A stretch of DNA of 10,340 nucleotides from Candidatus Bathyarchaeota archaeon (lineage in GTDB: Archaea > Thermoproteota > Bathyarchaeia > 40CM-2-53-6). A program made the translations under genes and the position numbers. The stretch is taken from positions 1 through 10,340 of the forward strand of contig VBBG01000204.1 in the NCBI GenBank assembly GCA_005882905.1, read 5' to 3'. Every line of letters starts with the position of its first letter. The stretch's first letter is position 1. The notes below the pieces were generated by a model that was given only the letters and a program-made list of their open reading frames with translations, was not told the DNA's origin and ran no database searches. Positions 5,831 through 10,340 of this stretch are shown in pieces.

Positions 5831-5958
5831 GACTTGCCGCTCATGAAAGCTTCGAGGCAACTCCATGTTCGAACCTTTTGAGTTGTATGGAAGGCTGGAT
5901 TCCCCAATTACCCAATCAACCTGCTGATGTCTTACTCGGAGCTGCCGCTCATATTGTT

Positions 5959-6198
5959 CTAGCCGATTGTCGGCTTTCCTATCAGCTCGACTAGTCTCTT
6001 ACCCTTCGTGAGCCTTGAGACCCGCAGAATTCCGGCCAGCTCTAGTTTCATAAGTTCCCGGTTTACCTCCCTAAAGCTGGTCTCTCCAAAGTTCGAGTTG
6101 AGCTCCTTTTGCAGATCAGTGTCTGTGACGGAACCCTTCTTTCCCAGAAATTCCACTATGGCCAGGGACATTGGCCTGGGACTCCATATCTTGTTCAA
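5959..6198 (-). CDS. Small winged-helix DNA-binding protein
   Basis: This 79-residue protein is nearly all one winged-helix domain. Helix 1 is MSLAIVEFLGKKG (10-22), helix 2 TDTDLQKELNSNF (25-37), recognition helix SFREVNRELMKLELAGI (41-57), and the wing has LRVSRLTKGKRLVELI (58-73). This is the form of many small archaeal transcription regulators; the target is unknown. It lies 35 bases after the cdc48 stop on the same strand, so it may be co-transcribed and might report on or regulate that operon. The start is TTG at 6198 without a clear ribosome binding site. The ATG at 6171 would keep the whole winged helix but drop a nine-residue lead. A hairpin AGCCGA-TTG-TCGGCT (5961-5975) overlaps the stop codon and could mark the 3' end. 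Confidence 0.7.
   Translation of the reverse strand: MNKIWSPRPMSLAIVEFLGKKGSVTDTDLQKELNSNFGETSFREVNRELMKLELAGILRVSRLTKGKRLVELIGKPTIG
5961..5975 (-). terminator. Hairpin overlapping the stop of the winged-helix gene
   Basis: AGCCGA and TCGGCT pair over 6 bp with a 3-base loop and include the first base of the stop codon. There is no T-run after it on the minus strand, so termination is only suggested by position. Confidence 0.3.
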
Positions 6199-6233
6199 TG
6201 ACGGGGTCAGAACGAGAGATTACTCAGAGCCGT

Positions 6234-8321
6234 CTACGTTACTGCGAGGGCGGCTCTTTCCTTCTTGAATCTCTTGCGGAAACCTTTGTACCAGTTCTCC
6301 ATATCAGGAGTAACCGAGGGCTTTACGCGTTCCATGGCATCTCGAAAGTCCTCTAGTGTAACACTCTTCGTTTCAATGTCCCTCCTCAATGAGATGAGGC
6401 CAGCCTCCCTGCATACTGCCTCAATGTCTGCTCCCGAGTAGCCTGCGGTTTGACTGGTAATCCGGTCCAGGTCAACATCCGGGGTCAAGGGCATGTTTAT
6501 TGCCGGGTCGATAATGTCCGGCCGATTGCTGGCCCCTATCACGACCACGTTGACCAAGGATTCGATGCCATCCATCTCTGTGAGCAACTGGCTGATCACA
6601 CGCTCCGACGCACCGCTGTCACCAAGGTCCGATCCCCTCCTGGGGGCGACAGAGTCCAGTTCGTCAAAGAAGACGATGGACGGGGCGGCACTGCGACCCT
6701 TCTTGAAGACCTCACGGATTCCCTTCTCTGATTCTCCAACCCACTTGCTGAAGAGCTCGGGGCCTTTGATGGAGATGAAGTTAGCCTCACTCTCAGTAGC
6801 AACAGCTCTGGCCAGCATGGTCTTACCGCATCCCGGCGGCCCGAAGAGCAGGATACCCTTCGGCGGTCTGATCCCAACTCTAGTGAAGGCTTCCGGCTTC
6901 TTTATCGGCCATTCGACAGCTTCCTGGAGCTCCTGCTTCACGTCCGTCAGTCCCCCGACGTCAGCCCAGTTGACGGAGGGTACTTCGATGTAGACTTCCC
7001 GCATCGCGGTGGGTGTTATTTCCCGGTAGGCGGTCTTGAAATCGTCCAAGTTCACTTGCATCTTTTCAAGCATTTCACCGGGGACTCTCTCCTCCTCCAG
7101 GTTAATGCTTGGAAGGTAGCGCCGCAGGGCCTTCATCGCAGCCTCTCTGCAGAGTGCCGATATGTCCGCGCCGGTGTAGCCGTGGCAAATGTCCGACAGC
7201 CGGTGAAGATCCACATCCAAGGTCAATGGCATCGCTCGCGTGTGAACCTGCAGAATCTCATGTCTGCTCGTTTTGTCGGGGACTCCGATCTCTATTTCCC
7301 TGTCGAAGCGCCCCGGGCGTCGGAGCGCCGGGTCGATGGCGTTCGGCCTATTCGTAGCGCCTATCACGATGATGTTTCCCCTGGCGGCCATGCCATCCAT
7401 GAGGGAGAGCAGTTGAGCCACAACTCTACGTTCCACTTCTCCCGTCACTTCCTCTCTCTTTGGAGCGATGGAGTCCATCTCGTCGATGAATATGATACTG
7501 GGCGCGCTCTCCTGAGCTTTCTGAAAAATCTCCCTCAGCCGGGCCTCTGACTCTCCGTAGAACTTGGACATGATTTCAGGCCCTGAGATGACGTAGAAGT
7601 TGGCATCTGACTCACTGGCCACGGCCTTCGCCACAAGTGTTTTGCCACAGCCTGGGGGTCCGTACAGGAAGATTCCTTTGGGAGGCTCGATGCCGAGCCG
7701 TTGGAAGAGTTCTGGGTGGCGTAGTGGAAGCTCTACCATTTCTCTGATTCTCTGAATTTCGCCGTGTAGGCCGCCAATGTCCTCGTAGGTGACGAGAGGT
7801 ATGCTCTTCTTGTCCGGGCTAGGCTCGCTCATCACCTGGACAACGGTGGACTCTGTAATCTTGACGGGACCGTGGGGCCGGGCCCGGGTAGCTATTAGCG
7901 GCACAGAACTGCCGAATATGTTTAGGAGGGTCATGTCTCCTTCGACAAAGGGCATGTCCATGAATCGACGCTTGACAAAGCTCACGAACTCGTCGTCCAC
8001 GCTCAAACGGACGTCGGTGGGCGCAAAGACAATTGTCTGGGAGTCTTTTACTTCTGCCTTCTTCAGAGTGACGTACTCGTTCAGGGCTACCCCCGCGTTC
8101 TTCCGCAGAAGCCCATCCATCCGGGCGATCTGCTGACCCTGATCTTCGGTATAAGCAGGCCAGGCGATGGCCACTGTGGTGCGTTTTCCGCGCACTTCTA
8201 TAAAGTCACCCGCCGTTATGGCGAGTTTCTGCATGGTCTCATCGTCGACGCGGACTTTATCATGCCCAACATCTCGCTGCTTAGCATCAGCTACCCTCGA
8301 CTGAACCTCTTTGGCCATCAT
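6234..8321 (-). CDS. cdc48: Cdc48/VAT-type AAA ATPase with internally deleted second AAA domain
   Basis: This 695-residue protein is an archaeal homologue of p97/VAT, a hexameric unfoldase that threads proteins and passes them to the proteasome. Residues 1-170 are the N-domain (double-psi barrel plus the Cdc48-2 subdomain). D1 (about 180-400) is intact: Walker A GPPGCGKT 221-228, Walker B FIDEMD 278-283, sensor-1 N324 and arginine fingers R338 and R341 in RRPGRFDR. D2 (about 450-670) keeps Walker A GPPGCGKT 494-501, Walker B FFDELD 551-556 and sensor-1 N599, then jumps from PDIIDPA (607) directly to MPLTPDVDL (610). Compared with D1, 31 residues have become two, so both arginine fingers and the following strand and helix are gone; the reading frame is kept. 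The total length is about that much shorter than the usual 720-750. No C-terminal HbYX proteasome tail is seen. The start is the ATG pair at 8321. The small winged-helix gene follows. Confidence 0.95.
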   Translation of the reverse strand: MMAKEVQSRVADAKQRDVGHDKVRVDDETMQKLAITAGDFIEVRGKRTTVAIAWPAYTEDQGQQIARMDGLLRKNAGVALNEYVTLKKAEVKDSQTIVFAPTDVRLSVDDEFVSFVKRRFMDMPFVEGDMTLLNIFGSSVPLIATRARPHGPVKITESTVVQVMSEPSPDKKSIPLVTYEDIGGLHGEIQRIREMVELPLRHPELFQRLGIEPPKGIFLYGPPGCGKTLVAKAVASESDANFYVISGPEIMSKFYGESEARLREIFQKAQESAPSIIFIDEMDSIAPKREEVTGEVERRVVAQLLSLMDGMAARGNIIVIGATNRPNAIDPALRRPGRFDREIEIGVPDKTSRHEILQVHTRAMPLTLDVDLHRLSDICHGYTGADISALCREAAMKALRRYLPSINLEEERVPGEMLEKMQVNLDDFKTAYREITPTAMREVYIEVPSVNWADVGGLTDVKQELQEAVEWPIKKPEAFTRVGIRPPKGILLFGPPGCGKTMLARAVATESEANFISIKGPELFSKWVGESEKGIREVFKKGRSAAPSIVFFDELDSVAPRRGSDLGDSGASERVISQLLTEMDGIESLVNVVVIGASNRPDIIDPAINMPLTPDVDLDRITSQTAGYSGADIEAVCREAGLISLRRDIETKSVTLEDFRDAMERVKPSVTPDMENWYKGFRKRFKKERAALAVT

Positions 8322-8519
8322 CGCTGGTTCATCTTCATGATCGCTACGGGAAGGCAGGCGCGAACAGAAGAAGGTGATTAGTGTTCTATGTTACTCTAAT
8401 CGTGTATTTCATCTTGCTGTTCCAGCCCAAAGGTCTTTGTCGTCACTAATTAGCGGAATACATCTCTGTCGTTAGCCGTAGGGTCCTAAGGGACGGCAAG
8501 GGGGAACCCTGAACGGTGA
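8322..8519. other. Gap between mmgE/prpD and cdc48, with the presumed cdc48 promoter
   Basis: No gene or strong TATA box is seen. A GCCGT/ACGGC stem (8475-8497) overlaps an alternative AGGGTCC/GGAACCCT pairing (8480-8510). The two cannot form together and lie just after the MmgE/PrpD stop, so they may be part of its 3' end. No T-run follows on the minus strand. Confidence 0.3.
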
Positions 8520-9866
8520 CTATCGGACGGTCAGAAGAGAGACGATCTTACCGACCTCGTTTACCTTCTCCAGGCTCCAGATAGTGTCGAGTATTCTCCT
8601 CGATTGATTCTTAGTCAGATATTTCCTAGTCAACCTCTCGAACTTGTCCTCGACTTCCTTGTCGCTCATCGGATTCTTCGGGTGGCCCTTGTGATAGTCA
8701 ACCTGTTTCGTGATGACCGTCCCAGATGCTAGTTTGACGGTAATCCTGTTTGCCACCGCCTCTGGGTACCTCGCACTCAATTCCTTGTCTTCGATGACCG
8801 TGATCTTCTTGAGAAAGTCTAGGATCTTCGGGTCCCGATACTTCTTCTCGCTGTAGGTCGAATTGTCGATTCTGCCCTCAAACATTGCCATGGCGACAAT
8901 GTAGGGCAGACTATGATCAGCCGTCTCCTTGGTCATCGGGTTCCACTTCTCCGGGTCCCTGCCGAGGATCGTATAGCCAGCCTCATGCGAAGCAATCTCC
9001 ACAGAGACAATATCCTCCGGATTCGTTTCCCTTATTTTGAAAGACCCGTTCCTGCCGCCGAAGTCGTTGATATTGATCTGGAAGGGTCCGGATACTTGCT
9101 TGAAGAAGCCCATCTCACCCTCAAAGATGGGCGACGGACCCCTCATGCCCTCACGGGCAAGCAGCGCAGAGAAAACACCGTTTCGTGCGGCGTTAGCGAA
9201 TGAGCATCCTTTCCATATGGACAACTCTCCCGCCCTGACCTGTCGCATCGTAATGTGAGAGTTCAGAGCGAGGTTTACCGCCTCAGTCATCTCATCAACA
9301 CTCAGCTCCATCAGCTTGCCTGCAGCCAACGCGGTCGACGCGAGCCCGTAGCAGACATGATCCCAGCCCCGATGTCGAATGTCCGCCGCGTCACAGAGTC
9401 TGCACTGAATCTCGTAGGCTAGTACGATAGAGAGGAGCAGGTCCTTTCCGGTGGCGCCTTCGGCCTCTGCCACCGAGAAGCATGGCCCGACATTGTCGCT
9501 GGGGTGAGCTGGCTCTTTGGATAGATATGTGTCGTTGTAGTCGAAGTATCTGACCATTATTCCGTTTACGAAGGCCGCGAGATCAGGAGTAGTCTTCCTT
9601 CTCGTCCCGAAGAGTGTTGAGCCATGATCGTTCCTCACGTTCTCTGTAACGGTCCGGGATATCTTCACGGGCTCAGAGTTGTAGGCGCCAATGCCACAGC
9701 CTAGGCTGTCGATGACTCTCTTCTTCGTCTCGTGAATCACATCCTCCGGGAGGTCTTGATACTTCACGGATCGGATATAGTCAGCAAGCTCTTGAGCGAG
9801 GTTCAACTCTGATTTCGGTCCCGGCTTCAAACGGGGGTCTAATTCAATCTTTGACCGAATAGCCAC
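8520..9866 (-). CDS. MmgE/PrpD-family protein, apparently lacking a conserved internal segment
   Basis: This 448-residue protein belongs to the MmgE/PrpD family (2-methylcitrate dehydratase, cis-aconitate decarboxylase and relatives). Family marks are ADYIRSVKYQDLP (28-40), VIDSLGCGIGAY (51-62), VRYFDYNDTY (105-114), the AHPSDN histidine motif (120-125), WKGCSFANAARNG (218-230), LGRDPEKWNP (301-310) and ETADHSLPYIVA (314-325). Members normally carry, between the FKI-like strand and the PEDI-type strand, a stretch of about 25-30 residues with a conserved Lys-x-x-Pro and His that contributes to the active site. Here FKIRET (276-281) runs straight into NPEDIVSVEI (282-291). The enzyme may therefore be inactive or altered; this comparison is from memory of the family. 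The start is GTG 9866, giving an N-terminal extension of about 20 residues. TAAAAA at about 9881 is a weak TATA candidate. The substrate cannot be inferred. Confidence 0.9.
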   Translation of the reverse strand: MAIRSKIELDPRLKPGPKSELNLAQELADYIRSVKYQDLPEDVIHETKKRVIDSLGCGIGAYNSEPVKISRTVTENVRNDHGSTLFGTRRKTTPDLAAFVNGIMVRYFDYNDTYLSKEPAHPSDNVGPCFSVAEAEGATGKDLLLSIVLAYEIQCRLCDAADIRHRGWDHVCYGLASTALAAGKLMELSVDEMTEAVNLALNSHITMRQVRAGELSIWKGCSFANAARNGVFSALLAREGMRGPSPIFEGEMGFFKQVSGPFQININDFGGRNGSFKIRETNPEDIVSVEIASHEAGYTILGRDPEKWNPMTKETADHSLPYIVAMAMFEGRIDNSTYSEKKYRDPKILDFLKKITVIEDKELSARYPEAVANRITVKLASGTVITKQVDYHKGHPKNPMSDKEVEDKFERLTRKYLTKNQSRRILDTIWSLEKVNEVGKIVSLLTVR

Positions 9867-9901
9867 GGATGCGGGACGTTTTTACCGCTAAGAAAGCTGT
9901 G

Positions 9902-9935
9902 AGCTGCTGTCCGCTCGTATCGGCGACAGTAAGCT
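9902..9935 (-). terminator. Hairpin with T-rich tail after the ABC-2 permease
   Basis: AGCT plus CTGTC (9902-9911) pair with GACAG plus AGCT (9925-9935) in a bulged stem overlapping the permease stop codon. On the minus strand it is followed by GCTTTCTTAG. It is a reasonable transcription end for the transporter operon and separates it from mmgE/prpD. Confidence 0.4.
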
Positions 9936-10340
9936 ATTCTTCTTTCCAGCTCATCAGGACTGATCCGAGTATGATGAAGAATCCTGCTAACCCCAACGCT
10001 ATGACCGTGTTGGTCAGCGCCTGTGCTGGTTCGAGATAGATCATCGCGTCTCTCAGACCGTTGTTGATGTAGGTGAGCGGGAGGTAGTTGGCGATCACCT
10101 TCAAGACAGTGGGCATCGTCTCTGTCGGCCAGAACGTTCCAGCGAGGAACATCATCGGGAAAGTTATCGCGTTCGCAGCCGCCTCAGCCCCATCCGCGTC
10201 CTTTACAAAGTTAGCCAGCACCATTCCGATCCCTGGAAAGAGCAGCGCCGCTGCGACGACAAGTCCGATCGTGTAGATGTCAATCGTTGCTGTGACCCCG
10301 AAGACGAATCTTCCGAAGAGCAGGATGACAGCGATCGAGA
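9934..10340 (-). CDS. ABC-2 type transporter permease, C-terminal part (N-terminus beyond window)
   Basis: The frame is open from the right window edge to TAG 9936-9934, about 135 codons, so this is the C-terminal portion of a permease. The sequence shows the ABC-2 signature: a hydrophobic helix, then a short loop ANFVKDADGAEAAANAITFP, a membrane segment MMFLAGTFWP, a loop with TETMPTVLK, and YLPLTYINNGLRDAMI before a last helix (VIALGLAGFFIILGSVLM) and the tail SWKEE. ABC-2 permeases pair with a separate ATPase to export drugs, polysaccharides or lipids; the substrate is not evident. The ATPase gene is expected further to the right. The ATG at 10224 is internal and not the real start. Confidence 0.88.
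   Translation of the reverse strand, partial: SIAVILLFGRFVFGVTATIDIYTIGLVVAAALLFPGIGMVLANFVKDADGAEAAANAITFPMMFLAGTFWPTETMPTVLKVIANYLPLTYINNGLRDAMIYLEPAQALTNTVIALGLAGFFIILGSVLMSWKEE

Noticed and set aside
5529..5994. Plus-strand frames of 105 and 73 codons
   Set aside because: They are antisense to the Cys-rich mini-gene and the end of the winged-helix gene, and lack motifs.
6450..8136. Plus-strand and second minus-strand frames inside cdc48
   Set aside because: All are shadows of the cdc48 reading frame, which has full AAA motifs.
8299..8339. Six-codon frame MKMNQR just before the cdc48 start, overlapping it
   Set aside because: It is too short and probably a chance result of the ATGATG start; there is no promoter evidence for its own start.
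8913..9258. Plus-strand frames of 96 and 73 codons inside mmgE/prpD
   Set aside because: They are antisense to a well-supported gene and have no domain features.

Overview
The window looks like a chromosomal piece of an archaeon, roughly half G+C. The clearest evidence is a two-ring Cdc48/VAT-type AAA ATPase with its N-domain. Supporting signs are TATA/BRE-like promoters, leaderless or short-leader starts, many TTG and GTG starts, a small ribbon-helix-helix regulator and a secreted phosphatase carrying a PKD domain. A member of the Thermoproteota (Thaumarchaeota/Bathyarchaeia side) would fit, but the sequence alone does not settle the lineage.

Layout. Minus strand, 1-3116: a truncated secreted acid-phosphatase-like phosphoesterase with a PKD domain (runs off the left edge), preceded by a two-gene unit of an 87-residue unknown protein and a GT4 glycosyltransferase with a C-terminal winged-helix domain. 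Positions 3117-3807 hold no convincing gene, but carry promoter elements for both sides and an organised repeat cluster. Plus strand, 3808-4979: a ribbon-helix-helix protein with an uncharacterised C-terminal domain, then a small four-helix membrane protein. Minus strand, 5175-6198: a 74-residue CxxC protein, a tiny Cys-rich gene (57 residues, possibly frameshifted into a longer protein) and a 79-residue winged-helix protein. Minus strand, 6234-10340: Cdc48, an MmgE/PrpD-family protein and the C-terminal part of an ABC-2 transporter permease (runs off the right edge).

How the genes relate. The 79-residue winged-helix gene lies 35 bases downstream of cdc48 on the same strand and may be co-transcribed. 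The 87-residue gene and the glycosyltransferase are separated by two bases and are probably translationally coupled. The ribbon-helix-helix gene has direct repeats and a palindrome around its promoter, consistent with autoregulation.

Most notable observations. (1) The second AAA ring of Cdc48 lacks about 29 residues, including both arginine fingers, through a clean in-frame gap. (2) The neighbouring MmgE/PrpD protein also appears to lack a conserved segment of similar size, again in frame. (3) The glycosyltransferase is fused to a DNA-binding-type winged helix. (4) The control region of the ribbon-helix-helix gene has 17-bp direct repeats with a 32-bp period, a palindrome just behind the TATA box, and a 12-codon leader ORF overlapping the start codon. 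(5) A CxCxCxxC mini-protein gene sits at 5801-5628. No rRNA, tRNA, CRISPR array or insertion sequence was found.
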